From positions 124,001-188,000 of the forward strand of contig NZ_JBIVFT010000001.1 of NCBI RefSeq assembly GCF_044748305.1: 64,000 nucleotides of DNA. Reading direction: 5' to 3'. The position numbers and the translations under genes were made by a program. Source of the DNA: Arthrobacter_E sp044748305. Lineage in GTDB: Bacteria > Actinomycetota > Actinomycetes > Actinomycetales > Micrococcaceae. Below, in pieces: positions 41,446-54,410 of this stretch (position 1 is the stretch's first letter; the number at the start of each line of letters is the position of its first letter). Under the pieces are notes generated by a model, which was not told where the DNA came from, made no database searches, and was given only the letters and a program-made list of their open reading frames with translations.

Positions 41446-43269
41446 ATGAGCGAATCCACATCCGTCAGCCGTCGAGCCATGCTGGCCGCCGCCGTCGTCG
41501 CCGGCTCCAGCGCGAGTGCCCTTCTCGCGACGCCCGCCGAGGCCGCACCGGGCCGGGACAAGAAGAACTTCCGGCTGACGGTCCTGGGGACCACCGATCT
41601 GCACAACAACGTCTTCAACTGGGACTACTACAAGAACGCCGCGTACTCGGACAAAGACGGCAACCAGATCGGCATCGCTCAGGCATCCTCCCTGATCAAG
41701 GCGGTCCGGGCCGAACGTGGGGCGGCGAACACCCTCACCCTGGACGCCGGCGACACCATTCAGGGCACCCCGCTCGCGTACTACTTCGCGAAGATCAAGC
41801 CCATTTCCCGGACGGTCAAGCACCCCATGGCGCTGGCCATGAACGAACTCGGCTACGACGCCGTGGCTCTCGGCAACCACGAGTTCAACTACGGGATCGA
41901 TGTGCTGCGCACCTGGGAGAAGCAGCTGGACTTCCCCTTGCTGGGTGCCAATGTCCACACGGAAGGAAGCGGCGCTCACGCCTTCCGTCCGTACATCCTC
42001 AAGCGGGTCAAGACGGCCAACGGCTGGGTCACCGTCGGCCTGGTCGGCTTCGTCACCCCCGGCTGTGCCTTGTGGGACCGCCACAATGTGGAGGGCAAGC
42101 TGACCTTCAACGGCATCGTCGAGGAAGCCAAGGTCGTGATCCCGCAGGTCAAGGCCGCGGGTGCCGACGTGGTGATCGTGTCCTGCCATTCCGGAGCGAC
42201 CCCGGGTTCCTCCTACGGTGACGCTCTGCCTTTCCCGGAGAACGCCTCCACACAGCTTGCCGAGGAGGTCCCCGGCATCGACGCGATTCTCGTCGGACAT
42301 GCGCACCAGGAGATCCCGGAGCGCTTCGTGGTGAACAAGACCACGGGGCGCCAGGTTCTTCTCACCGAGCCGCTGCGCTGGGGCATGAGGGTCTCCGTCA
42401 TCGATCTGGACCTGGTGAAGGAACGGGGCTCCTGGACCGTGAAGGCGGCGCACTCACACCTGCTGGACGCGAAGACCGCGCCGGAGGACCCGTGGATTGT
42501 CCGCGCCGTCGGTTCCGCCCACCAGGCCGCCGTCGGCTATGTGAACACCGTCATCGGAACATCCACCGCTCCGTTGTCCACGGCGACGGCGTGCTGGGAG
42601 GACACCGCTGCCATCGACGCCATCAACTTCGTCCAGGCCAGCCGGATCAAGGGCGAGCTCGCGCAGGGTGAGTACGCGGCCCTGCCGGTGCTTTCCATCG
42701 CAGCGCCGTTCTCCCGAGAGGTGGACGTCAAGGCGGGGCCGCTCACCATCCGCGACATCGCGGGCCTGTACATCTTCGACAACACGCTGCTCAGCATCAA
42801 GTTCACCGGAGCGCAGCTCAAGGCCTATCTGGAGTGGTCCGCAAGCTACTACCGTGGTGTCCAGGGAAGCACGGTGGCCGCGAAGGACCTGACCAACGCC
42901 CCCACGGCGCTGGCGCCGACGGGCACGCCGGACTACAACTACGACATCGTCTACGGTCTGGATGCACCGCTGGAATACAGCATCGACGTCGCAAAGCCCG
43001 TCGGACAGCGTATTCAGGGCCTGAGCTATGGCGGCGCCCCGGTGCCGGACGGCATGGAGTTCGCCCTCGCCATCAACAACTACCGGCAGAGCGGCGGCGG
43101 GAGCTACCCGGGCGTGACCGCCGCACCCGTGTTGAGCAACAGTCAGCAGGAGATCCGCCAGCTCATGATCGATTACGTCGTCGAGCACGGAACGCTGGAC
43201 GCCTCGGTGTTCAGCCGTCAGGACTGGAAGCTGCTCGCCAACGGTGCTCCGCTGACCGTTACCGCCTGA
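41446..43269 (+). CDS. Tat-exported 5'-nucleotidase/metallophosphatase
   Basis: 607 residues. Twin-arginine signal (VSRRAMLAAAVVAGSS, cleavage near AEA-AP). The metallophosphatase domain has TDLHNNVFNWD, a DAGDT-like DAGDTIQGTP, GNHEFNYG, a CHSG stretch and GHAHQEIP, all metal ligands of the UshA/CpdB fold. The C-terminal 5'-nucleotidase domain with IYGLDAPLEYSIDV-type substrate stacking residues follows. It probably hydrolyses extracellular nucleotides or 2',3'-cyclic nucleotides to salvage phosphate and nucleosides. GAGG lies upstream of the chosen ATG. A long palindrome follows 4 nt after the stop. Confidence 0.88.
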   Translation: MSESTSVSRRAMLAAAVVAGSSASALLATPAEAAPGRDKKNFRLTVLGTTDLHNNVFNWDYYKNAAYSDKDGNQIGIAQASSLIKAVRAERGAANTLTLDAGDTIQGTPLAYYFAKIKPISRTVKHPMALAMNELGYDAVALGNHEFNYGIDVLRTWEKQLDFPLLGANVHTEGSGAHAFRPYILKRVKTANGWVTVGLVGFVTPGCALWDRHNVEGKLTFNGIVEEAKVVIPQVKAAGADVVIVSCHSGATPGSSYGDALPFPENASTQLAEEVPGIDAILVGHAHQEIPERFVVNKTTGRQVLLTEPLRWGMRVSVIDLDLVKERGSWTVKAAHSHLLDAKTAPEDPWIVRAVGSAHQAAVGYVNTVIGTSTAPLSTATACWEDTAAIDAINFVQASRIKGELAQGEYAALPVLSIAAPFSREVDVKAGPLTIRDIAGLYIFDNTLLSIKFTGAQLKAYLEWSASYYRGVQGSTVAAKDLTNAPTALAPTGTPDYNYDIVYGLDAPLEYSIDVAKPVGQRIQGLSYGGAPVPDGMEFALAINNYRQSGGGSYPGVTAAPVLSNSQQEIRQLMIDYVVEHGTLDASVFSRQDWKLLANGAPLTVTA

Positions 43270-43273
43270 GCCC

Positions 43274-43342
43274 CTTACGCGAGAAGCCAGTTGAGCACAG
43301 TCCGGACGCCGGACACTGTGCTCAACTGGCTTCTCGCGTAAG
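43274..43342. repeat. Long palindrome (27-bp arms plus inner stem) between convergent genes
   Basis: 43274-43300 and 43316-43342 are exact complements; the remaining 15 nt carry an inner TCCGG/CCGGA pair, so the hairpin is nearly continuous with a 2-nt bulge. It lies between the nucleotidase and thiolase stop codons and should stop transcription from both sides. Confidence 0.85.
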
Positions 43343-43356
43343 AGGGTGGGTGAGGA

Positions 43357-44556
43357 TCAGCCGCGGTAGAGCAGCAGTGCCTCGCCCTGGCCGCCGCCGC
43401 CGCACAGCGACACGGCGGCCTTGCCGCCTCCGCGGCGCTTGAGTTCGTAGGCGGCGTGCAGCGCCAGGCGTGCGCCTGAGGCCCCGATCGGGTGTCCGAG
43501 GGCGATGGCGCCGCCGTGGATGTTGCACTTCTCCAGCGGGTATCCGAGATCCTTCAGGGACTGGACCGCCACCGATCCGAAGGCCTCATTGATCTCGATG
43601 AAGTCCAGATCCTCCACGGACCAGCCCGCACGCTTCAGAGCGGCGCTGATGGCGTGGGACGGCTGGGAGTGCAGCGAGTTGTCCGGGCCGGCCACCTGGC
43701 CGGGCTTGCCGACGACGGCGAGGTAGTCGAGCCCGTGCTGTTCGGCGTAGGCGCGGGAGGCCAGGACCAGCGCGGACGCGCCGTCCGACAGCGGAGAGGA
43801 GTTGCCCGCCGTGATGGTGCCGTCGGTGGCGAATGCGGCCTTCAGCGGAGCGAGGGTCTCGGTGGTGGTGCCTGCCCGGACGCCCTCGTCGGTGTCGACG
43901 ATCTTCGGCTCACCCTTACGCTGGGCGATGCTCAGCGGCGCGATCTCCTCGGCGAGGACGCCGCCATCGATGGCCTGGGCCGCCCTCTGGTGGGATGCGG
44001 CTGCCACTTCGTCCTGAGCCTTGCGATCGATGCCGAGCGTCAGGTTGAGGCTCTCCGTGGAGAGGCCCATCGACTGCCCGTCGAAGGCGTCCGTCAGCCC
44101 GTCGTGCGCGGCGTGGTCGAGCGCCTGAACGGTCCCGTAGGCCCAGCCTTGCCGGGAGCCCGGCAGCAGGTGCGGGGCGCGCGTCATGGATTCCTGGCCG
44201 CCGGCGACGACGACGTCGGCCTCGCCGGCGCGGATGAGGCGTGCGGCATCGATCACGGCAGTCAGCCCGGAGAGGCAGACCTTGTTCAGAGTGATCGCCG
44301 GAACGTCCCAGCCGATGCCTGCGCCGATGGAGCTCTGACGCGCCGGGTTCTGGCCCGCGCCCGCCTGCAGGACCTGGCCCATGATCACGGCCTGGACTTC
44401 AGAAGGGTCAATCCCCGCCCGCTCCACGGCCGCTTTGATGGCGTGGCTTCCGAGCTGGACCGCCGTCTTGGCGGCGAGCTGCCCGTTCAGGCGGCCCTGG
44501 GGGGTGCGGGCCGCTGCGAGGATGACAACGTCGTTGTTGTTTTCAAGGGTGGACAT
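43357..44556 (-). CDS. Acetyl-CoA acetyltransferase (thiolase)
   Basis: 399 residues, complete biosynthetic-type thiolase. The acylated Cys94 is in NKVCLSGLTAVIDAARLI, the active-site His in GGAIALGHPIGASGAR, and the second Cys in CGGGGQGEAL. It condenses two acetyl-CoA to acetoacetyl-CoA or cleaves 3-ketoacyl-CoA. The ATG at 44556 starts the conserved region; GAAGG lies upstream. The much longer open frame to 45054 is not supported. It is divergent from ybaK. Confidence 0.92.
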   Translation of the reverse strand: MSTLENNNDVVILAAARTPQGRLNGQLAAKTAVQLGSHAIKAAVERAGIDPSEVQAVIMGQVLQAGAGQNPARQSSIGAGIGWDVPAITLNKVCLSGLTAVIDAARLIRAGEADVVVAGGQESMTRAPHLLPGSRQGWAYGTVQALDHAAHDGLTDAFDGQSMGLSTESLNLTLGIDRKAQDEVAAASHQRAAQAIDGGVLAEEIAPLSIAQRKGEPKIVDTDEGVRAGTTTETLAPLKAAFATDGTITAGNSSPLSDGASALVLASRAYAEQHGLDYLAVVGKPGQVAGPDNSLHSQPSHAISAALKRAGWSVEDLDFIEINEAFGSVAVQSLKDLGYPLEKCNIHGGAIALGHPIGASGARLALHAAYELKRRGGGKAAVSLCGGGGQGEALLLYRG

Positions 44557-44664
44557 GGGCCTTCGCTTTCCGTCGTGGCGTACTGCGACAAGGCTATCGT
44601 GTGCTGTCCCGGGGACGCCCGGTCTGACAGGATGAAGAGGAACGGTCCGTCCGAGGAGGGAATC

Positions 44665-45138
44665 ATGCCAGATCCGCACGCCCGGGTACGCGAGGCCGCC
44701 GCAGTGCGGGGCCTTGAGATCGAAGTGCGCGAGCGTCCCGCTGCGAAGTCCTTGGCGGAGGCGGCGGCGTTGCTGGAGATCCCGCCGTCGAGCATCGTCA
44801 AGACCCTCGTGGTGAAGCGCTCCGATGGAAGCTATCTGTTCGCTCTCGTCCCAGGCGGACGGGCCATCTCCTGGCCGAAGCTCAGAGCGGTGGTGGGCGT
44901 GAACCGTCTTCGTCTCCCCGAGGCCGAGTTGGCATTCGAGGCGACCGGTTATGAGCGGGGAACCATCACACCGATCGGAAGTGCGGGGGAGTGGCCGGTC
45001 TTCGCGGACGAGACGATCGTCGGGCAGCGCGTCGCGATGGGTGCCGGTGCCCATGGGTTCAGCCTCTTCGTCGATGCCGATCAGCTGATCCGGGCCTACG
45101 ACGCGACGGTCGCCGACATCACGGTCCCGGAGGGCTGA
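44665..45138 (+). CDS. ybaK: YbaK/EbsC-family aminoacyl-tRNA deacylase
   Basis: 157 residues. The YbaK core is visible: LEIPPSSIVKTLVVKRSDGSYLFALVPGG with the conserved Lys of KTLV, and the later GSAGEWPVFADETI and VAMGAGAHGFSLFVDADQL. Family members remove mischarged Cys or Ala from tRNA-Pro. GAGGAGGG lies 5 nt before the ATG. It is divergent from the thiolase gene and upstream of the rpoB promoter. Confidence 0.88.
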   Translation: MPDPHARVREAAAVRGLEIEVRERPAAKSLAEAAALLEIPPSSIVKTLVVKRSDGSYLFALVPGGRAISWPKLRAVVGVNRLRLPEAELAFEATGYERGTITPIGSAGEWPVFADETIVGQRVAMGAGAHGFSLFVDADQLIRAYDATVADITVPEG

Positions 45139-45165
45139 GGACGGCTCGCCGGGTCGCGGCTCGGC

Positions 45166-45428
45166 TTGACGCGGGCCTAGTGACTGGGGTAGACATATTC
45201 GTTTCTGTCCTGTACCGTGGGTATTTGCGTCTTCCCTCTGTACCGTCAGCCTTCATATAGCGGTGGGCTGGTCGTGCCTGTGGCGTTTAAGCAGTTTTCT
45301 GCCGGCGTTTCAGAGCGGTCCCGGGTCATATAGCGGTCCCGGACAGGTGGTGCCCAGCGTGTGCAGCGTCTACTGGCACTCAAAAGGGGGAGGGCTGTCC
45401 AGCCCGAAGGTCTGTGGAAGGAACCCTC
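45166..45428 (+). promoter_or_regulatory. rpoB promoter and long leader with direct repeats
   Basis: TTGACG (45166-45171), 18-nt spacer, TAGACA (45190-45195) is the best promoter. The leader holds two copies of CATATAGCGGT (45254-45264 and 45327-45337), two of CTGTACCGT, and a repeated GCGGTCCCGG around 45315-45345. CATATA in each copy could serve as a further -10 box. No coding sequence is seen in the 290 nt before the rpoB start. Confidence 0.6.
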
Positions 45429-48400
45429 TTGGTCGCCTCGAGCACCCCAAACAACGAAACCGCTACCACCGATGGTGCGACCCGTCGCATCTCATTCGCG
45501 AAGATTCACGAACCGCTTGACGTCCCCAACCTGCTTGCTCTCCAGACGGACAGCTTTGACTGGCTGGTAGGCAACGAGCGTTGGCAGGCCAAGGTCGCTG
45601 CGGCGATCGAGGCCGGCGACGATTCAGTGGCCACCACCTCTGGCCTCGCCGACATCTTCGAAGAGATCTCGCCGATCGAAGACTTCCAGGGCACCATGTC
45701 CCTGAGCTTCTCCGATCCTGAGTTCTACGAGCCCAAGTACACCATGGCCGAGTGCAAGGATCGCGACGCGACCTACTCCGCCCCGCTGTACGTCAAGGCT
45801 GAGTTCATCAACAACAACACGGGCGAAATCAAGCAGCAGACCGTGTTCATGGGTGACTTCCCCCTCATGACGGAGAAGGGCACCTTCGTCGTCAACGGCA
45901 CCGAGCGTGTCGTCGTATCCCAGCTGGTCCGTTCCCCGGGCGCCTACTTCGAGAAGGCTCCGGACAAGACCAGCGACAAGGACATCTACACCGCGCGCAT
46001 CATTCCGTCGCGCGGTGCCTGGTTCGAGCTTGAGATCGACAAGCGCGATCAGGTCGGCGTCCGTCTGGACCGCAAGCGCAAGCAGTCCGTCACGGTGCTG
46101 CTGAAGGCGCTCGGCTGGACCGAGGGCCGGATCCTGGAGGAGTTCGGCGAGTACGACTCCATCCGCGCAACCCTCGAGAAGGACACCACGCAGACCCAGG
46201 AGGAAGCCCTCCTGGACATCTACCGCAAGCTGCGTCCGGGCGAGCCGCCCACCGTCGAGGCCGCCCAGAACCTGCTGGACAACCTCTACTTCAACGCCAA
46301 GCGCTATGACCTGGCCAAGGTCGGCCGGTACAAGATCAACCGCAAGCTCGGCATCGACCGTCCGCTCTCCGACCGCGAGGCTTCCATCCTCCACGTCGAG
46401 GACATCGTGGCCATGATCAAGTTCCTGGTCGCTCTGCACGCCGGCGAGACCACCCTGAAGGGTGCCCGCGACGGCGAGGAAGTGGATCTGCGGGTCGAGG
46501 TCGATGACATCGACCACTTCGGCAACCGCCGTATCCGCGCGGTGGGCGAGCTGATCGAGAACCAGGTCCGCACCGGCCTGTCCCGCATGGAGCGTGTCGT
46601 CCGCGAACGCATGACCACGCAGGACGTCGAGGCGATCACCCCGCAGTCGCTGATCAACATCCGTCCCGTGGTCGCTGCGATCAAGGAGTTCTTCGGAACG
46701 TCCCAGCTCTCGCAGTTCATGGACCAGAACAACCCGCTCTCCGGTCTGACGCACAAGCGCCGTCTCTCGGCGCTGGGCCCGGGCGGTCTGTCCCGTGACC
46801 GCGCAGGCATGGAAGTCCGAGACGTTCACCCGTCCCACTACGGCCGCATGTGCCCCATCGAGACCCCTGAAGGCCCGAACATCGGTCTGATCGGCTCGCT
46901 GGCCTCCTACGGTCGGATCAACGCCTTCGGCTTCATCGAGACCCCGTACCGCAAGGTGGAGAACGGCGTCGTCAGCGACCAGGTCGAGTACCTGACCGCC
47001 GACGACGAGGCCGAGGTCGTCATCGCCCAGGCCAACGCGCCGCTGGACGCCGACAACCGCTTCACCGAGGAAGCCGTCCTCGTGCGTGAGCGCGGCGGCG
47101 GCGGCGAGCCCGTGCTCATCCCGGCCGAGGACGTGCAGTACATGGACGTCTCCCCGCGCCAGATGGTGTCTGTGGCGACGGCCCTGATTCCGTTCCTGGA
47201 GCACGACGACGCCAACCGAGCCCTCATGGGTGCCAACATGCAGCGTCAGGCCGTGCCGCTGGTCCGCGCCGAGGCCCCCTTCGTGGGCACCGGCATGGAG
47301 CGCGCAGCAGCGGTCGACGCCGGTGACGTCGTCGTGGCCCGCAAGGCCGGCGTCGTCAGCGAGGTCTCCGCGGATCTGGTCGTCATGCTCAACGACGACG
47401 GGACCGAGACCAGCTACCGGATCGGCAAGTTCTCGCGTTCCAACCAGGGCAACTGCTACAACCACCGTGTCCTGGTGAACGAAGGCCAGCGCCTCGAGGT
47501 CGGCGGCATCATCGCCGACGGCCCCTCCACCGACGAGGGCGAGCTGTCCCTCGGACGCAACCTGCTGGTGGCGTTCATGTCCTGGGAGGGACACAACTTC
47601 GAGGATGCCATCATCCTTTCCCAGCGCCTGGTGGCGGAGGACGTCCTGTCCTCCATCCACATCGAGGAGCACGAGATCGATGCCCGCGACACCAAGCTCG
47701 GTGCCGAGGAGATCACCCGTGACATCCCGAACGTCTCGGAAGAGGTCCTGGCGGGCCTTGACGAGCGTGGCATCATCCACATCGGTGCTGAGGTCGAAGC
47801 CGGCGACATCCTGGTCGGCAAGGTCACTCCCAAGGGTGAGACCGAGCTGACCCCGGAGGAGCGTCTGCTGCGCGCCATCTTCGGTGAGAAGTCCCGCGAA
47901 GTCCGTGACACCTCCCTGAAGGTTCCCCACGGCGAGTCCGGCACGGTCATCGGCGTGCGCGTCTTCGACCGCGACAACGACGACGAGCTGCCCCCGGGCG
48001 TGAACCAGCTGGTGCGCGTCTACGTGGCCGCCAAGCGCAAGATCACGGACGGTGACAAGCTCGCCGGCCGTCACGGCAACAAGGGCGTCATCTCCAAGAT
48101 CCTGCCGATCGAGGACATGCCGTTCCTGGCAGACGGAACCCCCGTCGACGTCGTGCTCAACCCGCTGGGTGTCCCCGGTCGAATGAACGTCGGTCAGGTG
48201 CTGGAAACGCACCTCGGCTGGGTCGCCAAGACCGGCTGGAAGATCGAGGGAGAGCCGGAGTGGGTCAAGAACCTTCCGAATCTGCCGCGTGAAACCGGTC
48301 CGAACCAGACCCTGGCCACCCCGGTGTTCGACGGTGCCCGCGAGGAGGAGATCTCCGGTCTGCTGGACTCCACCAACGTCACCCGTGACGGCGATCGCCT

Positions 48401-48929
48401 GATCGACTCCTCCGGCAAGACCCGTCTGTTCGACGGTCGTTCCGGTGAGCCGTTCCCGGACCCGATCTCCGTGGGCTACATGTACATCCTGAAGCTCCAC
48501 CACCTGGTGGACGACAAGATCCACGCCCGTTCCACCGGTCCGTACTCCATGATCACCCAGCAGCCGCTCGGCGGTAAGGCCCAGTTCGGTGGCCAGCGCT
48601 TCGGTGAAATGGAAGTGTGGGCCCTGGAGGCCTATGGCGCGGCGTACACGCTCCAGGAACTCCTCACCATCAAGTCTGATGACATCCACGGCCGCGTGAA
48701 GGTCTACGAGGCCATCGTCAAGGGTGAGAACATCCCGGAACCGGGTGTCCCCGAGTCCTTCAAGGTTCTGATCAAGGAAATGCAGTCGCTGTGCCTGAAC
48801 GTGGAGGTCCTCTCCACGGACGGCACCACGATCGAGATGCGTGACTCTGACGATGCAGTCTTCACGGCTGCTGAGGAACTGGGTATCGATCTGTCCCGCG
48901 CAGAGCCCAGCTCCGTCGAAGAGGTGTAG
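45429..48929 (+). CDS. rpoB: RNA polymerase beta subunit
   Basis: 1166 residues, full length. The rifampicin region GTSQLSQFMDQNNPLSGL and THKRRLSALGPGGL is wild type (no known resistance change). Other blocks include GPNIGLIGSL, KLAGRHGNKGVISKI and the C-terminal QPLGGKAQFGGQRFGEMEVW. The start is TTG at 45429 (VASSTPNNETATT follows), which matches the known N-terminus of relatives; GGAAGGA lies upstream. Upstream in-frame codons to 45414 are unlikely. Confidence 0.96.
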   Translation: MVASSTPNNETATTDGATRRISFAKIHEPLDVPNLLALQTDSFDWLVGNERWQAKVAAAIEAGDDSVATTSGLADIFEEISPIEDFQGTMSLSFSDPEFYEPKYTMAECKDRDATYSAPLYVKAEFINNNTGEIKQQTVFMGDFPLMTEKGTFVVNGTERVVVSQLVRSPGAYFEKAPDKTSDKDIYTARIIPSRGAWFELEIDKRDQVGVRLDRKRKQSVTVLLKALGWTEGRILEEFGEYDSIRATLEKDTTQTQEEALLDIYRKLRPGEPPTVEAAQNLLDNLYFNAKRYDLAKVGRYKINRKLGIDRPLSDREASILHVEDIVAMIKFLVALHAGETTLKGARDGEEVDLRVEVDDIDHFGNRRIRAVGELIENQVRTGLSRMERVVRERMTTQDVEAITPQSLINIRPVVAAIKEFFGTSQLSQFMDQNNPLSGLTHKRRLSALGPGGLSRDRAGMEVRDVHPSHYGRMCPIETPEGPNIGLIGSLASYGRINAFGFIETPYRKVENGVVSDQVEYLTADDEAEVVIAQANAPLDADNRFTEEAVLVRERGGGGEPVLIPAEDVQYMDVSPRQMVSVATALIPFLEHDDANRALMGANMQRQAVPLVRAEAPFVGTGMERAAAVDAGDVVVARKAGVVSEVSADLVVMLNDDGTETSYRIGKFSRSNQGNCYNHRVLVNEGQRLEVGGIIADGPSTDEGELSLGRNLLVAFMSWEGHNFEDAIILSQRLVAEDVLSSIHIEEHEIDARDTKLGAEEITRDIPNVSEEVLAGLDERGIIHIGAEVEAGDILVGKVTPKGETELTPEERLLRAIFGEKSREVRDTSLKVPHGESGTVIGVRVFDRDNDDELPPGVNQLVRVYVAAKRKITDGDKLAGRHGNKGVISKILPIEDMPFLADGTPVDVVLNPLGVPGRMNVGQVLETHLGWVAKTGWKIEGEPEWVKNLPNLPRETGPNQTLATPVFDGAREEEISGLLDSTNVTRDGDRLIDSSGKTRLFDGRSGEPFPDPISVGYMYILKLHHLVDDKIHARSTGPYSMITQQPLGGKAQFGGQRFGEMEVWALEAYGAAYTLQELLTIKSDDIHGRVKVYEAIVKGENIPEPGVPESFKVLIKEMQSLCLNVEVLSTDGTTIEMRDSDDAVFTAAEELGIDLSRAEPSSVEEV

Positions 48930-48933
48930 TGAC

Positions 48934-48967
48934 GTGCGACGGCGGCGGTCACCCGCCGCCGTCGCAC
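48934..48967 (+). promoter_or_regulatory. 15-bp perfect hairpin between rpoB and rpoC
   Basis: GTGCGACGGCGGCGG (48934-48948) is exactly complementary to 48953-48967 around a TCAC loop, 4 nt after the rpoB stop. No T-tract. As rpoB and rpoC must be made together, it is more likely an mRNA processing or stability element than a full terminator. Confidence 0.7.
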
Positions 48968-49020
48968 CCCGCCTCTTCTAAGACAGTCAAGACTTTTCAG
49001 ACAAGAGAGAACAGGATTCC

Positions 49021-52920
<3,900 letters not shown>

Positions 52921-52949
52921 TCCTGGTCGGAGCGTAAGCGCCGATAGCG

Positions 52950-52984
52950 AAGAGACCCCCACCGGAATCCGGTGGGGGTCTCTT
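52950..52984. terminator. Bidirectional terminator between rpoC and the patatin gene
   Basis: A 17-bp perfect stem (52950-52966 with 52968-52984) beginning AAGAGACCCCC and ending GTCTCTT, so each strand has a short T end. It serves rpoC on the plus strand and the converging gene on the minus strand. Confidence 0.85.
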
Positions 52985-53023
52985 GCCGTCTGCGGCGATG
53001 CCGGGTTCCGGGCCGGTCTGTCC

Positions 53024-54013
53024 TCAGCCGTGAAAGCGGCGTTTCCAATCGGCCCAGTCCCAGCGTCTGAGGAATTGCTGCGCGGCCTTCATCCCGGACT
53101 GGTAGAGGATCTGTTTGTCCTCCTGGCCGAGACTGAAATCCGTCGGCCGGTAGGGGGAGGTGTCCACGAAGATCGTCCGGGCCCGGATCGCCGGGTCGTT
53201 GATGTGGGTGCGTTCCTGCGCACTCATTAGCGTGTGGAGCAGTGACCAGCTGAACTGCACACTGTTGTGTTCCGGATTCCAGTCCTGGCTGCGCAGACTT
53301 TGATGTCCCGAGAGTTTGACCCCGAGTGTCGGCCAGCGTGCAGCTTGGCCGTCGTGGCGGTCGAAGACGTCGATCGGGAAATTGGAGAGCAGGCCGCCAT
53401 CGACGCAGACGATCCGGTCGTGACCGGTGACCCGTGGATTCATCGGCATGCGCCAGGGGTGGAAGAAGAACGGCACCGATGCGGAAGCGCGGATGGCGTC
53501 GGCCACCGGGATGCTGTCGGGATCCACGCCCATGAGCTGCCGATAATCCCAGGGGAGCCGGAGCATCAGTCCACGGGAGACGTCGGAGACGATCACCACG
53601 AGCCGGTACCGCTGGGCACGGGGGAGAGCGGACCCGGGATCATCCATCCGCAGATCGCCCCAGGTGCGGACCCCCTCGGCCGCCAGGGTGCGGGAGATCC
53701 AGTCGTGCAGGAATTCGCCGGCGTAGAGGCCTTGGTGCAGGAGCAGCCCCAGGCCCGGGCCGAGGACGGGTACCCGGCTCAGCAATCCCTTGCGATCCTG
53801 GAACCGGGAGAAGTCGAGTTCGTTCAGGACTTCTCTGATCTGGGAGGAACTCATGCCGGCGGCCAGGAACGAGGCGACGATCGCACCGGCCGAGGTGCCG
53901 GCCACCCGGTGGAAGGTGTACGGCGACGGCGCGCCCTCCAGGGCCGCGATGGCACCGGCCAGAGCCGAACCCTTCACCCCTCCGCCTTCCAGTACCAGAT
54001 CGGCGTCCGCCAT
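53024..54013 (-). CDS. Patatin-like phospholipase
   Basis: 329 residues. The oxyanion loop LEGGGVKGSALAG (about 8-20), the nucleophile elbow VAGTSAGAIVASFLAAG with Ser41 and the catalytic Asp in VCVDGGLLSNFPIDVFDR form the full patatin Ser-Asp dyad. No signal peptide, so it acts in the cytoplasm or on the inner membrane face. The substrate lipid is unknown. GGAG lies 5 nt before the ATG. It is convergent with rpoC and divergent from rpsL. Confidence 0.88.
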   Translation of the reverse strand: MADADLVLEGGGVKGSALAGAIAALEGAPSPYTFHRVAGTSAGAIVASFLAAGMSSSQIREVLNELDFSRFQDRKGLLSRVPVLGPGLGLLLHQGLYAGEFLHDWISRTLAAEGVRTWGDLRMDDPGSALPRAQRYRLVVIVSDVSRGLMLRLPWDYRQLMGVDPDSIPVADAIRASASVPFFFHPWRMPMNPRVTGHDRIVCVDGGLLSNFPIDVFDRHDGQAARWPTLGVKLSGHQSLRSQDWNPEHNSVQFSWSLLHTLMSAQERTHINDPAIRARTIFVDTSPYRPTDFSLGQEDKQILYQSGMKAAQQFLRRWDWADWKRRFHG

Positions 54014-54410
54014 GACACTCCGTTCAGCCGTAGAGGTGGAGGCCGTCCCGGCCTGGGGGTTCAGCTGTTCGCATCCTGTTCCGTCCCGGGCCGCGAGTCA
54101 AGGACGACGCGCGGAGGGACGGCCGGTGCCGGATGCGGATTCCGCGGGGGAGCGCCGCTCGTGGTACAGTTGATTTGATTGATTTAGTGGCAGCGGACAC
54201 CGTCCATGTTGTGGGTAACTTGCACAACGAATGCCACGCTTTTGCATGTCTGGGGCCCTTTGGGATTTCTTCGGAATGGACCGGATGTGCATCTCTTTGA
54301 AGTGCTTCGCCCTGGCGAATCCGCGGCTCTTGCCGTGAGGTCACGGGCCGGGGCAAAGCAAATGGGGAGTGGCCGGGAACGGCCGCTCCAGATGATGGAG
54401 AACACGAACA
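54014..54410 (+). promoter_or_regulatory. Promoter and leader of the rpsL operon
   Basis: 397 nt without a supported gene. An AT-rich island with TACAGT (54165-54170) is the best -10 candidate, though its -35 is poor (TTCCGC, 19 nt away); TAACTT at 54216-54221 is an alternative. Close to the gene, GGCCG-ggaa-CGGCC (54372-54385) can form a small hairpin. A 77-codon frame in the leader shows no ribosome site and poor codon bias and is not called. Confidence 0.45.

Noticed and set aside
43492..44664. Upstream extension of ybaK over the thiolase gene
   Set aside because: The protein similarity begins at the ATG at 44665, which has a strong ribosome site; the extension is antisense to thiolase.
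46690..46800. Rifampicin-resistance changes in rpoB and streptomycin changes in rpsL
   Set aside because: The rifampicin-binding region and Lys43/Lys88 of S12 read as wild type.
45624..48689. A 1021-codon open frame antisense to rpoB
   Set aside because: It is a mirror of rpoB codon bias in GC-rich DNA: no motif, His/Gly/Asp/Val-rich composition, no ribosome site. The same holds for long antisense frames opposite rpoC (48997-52962), fusA-tuf (55312-58629) and rplB-rplP (61158-63950).
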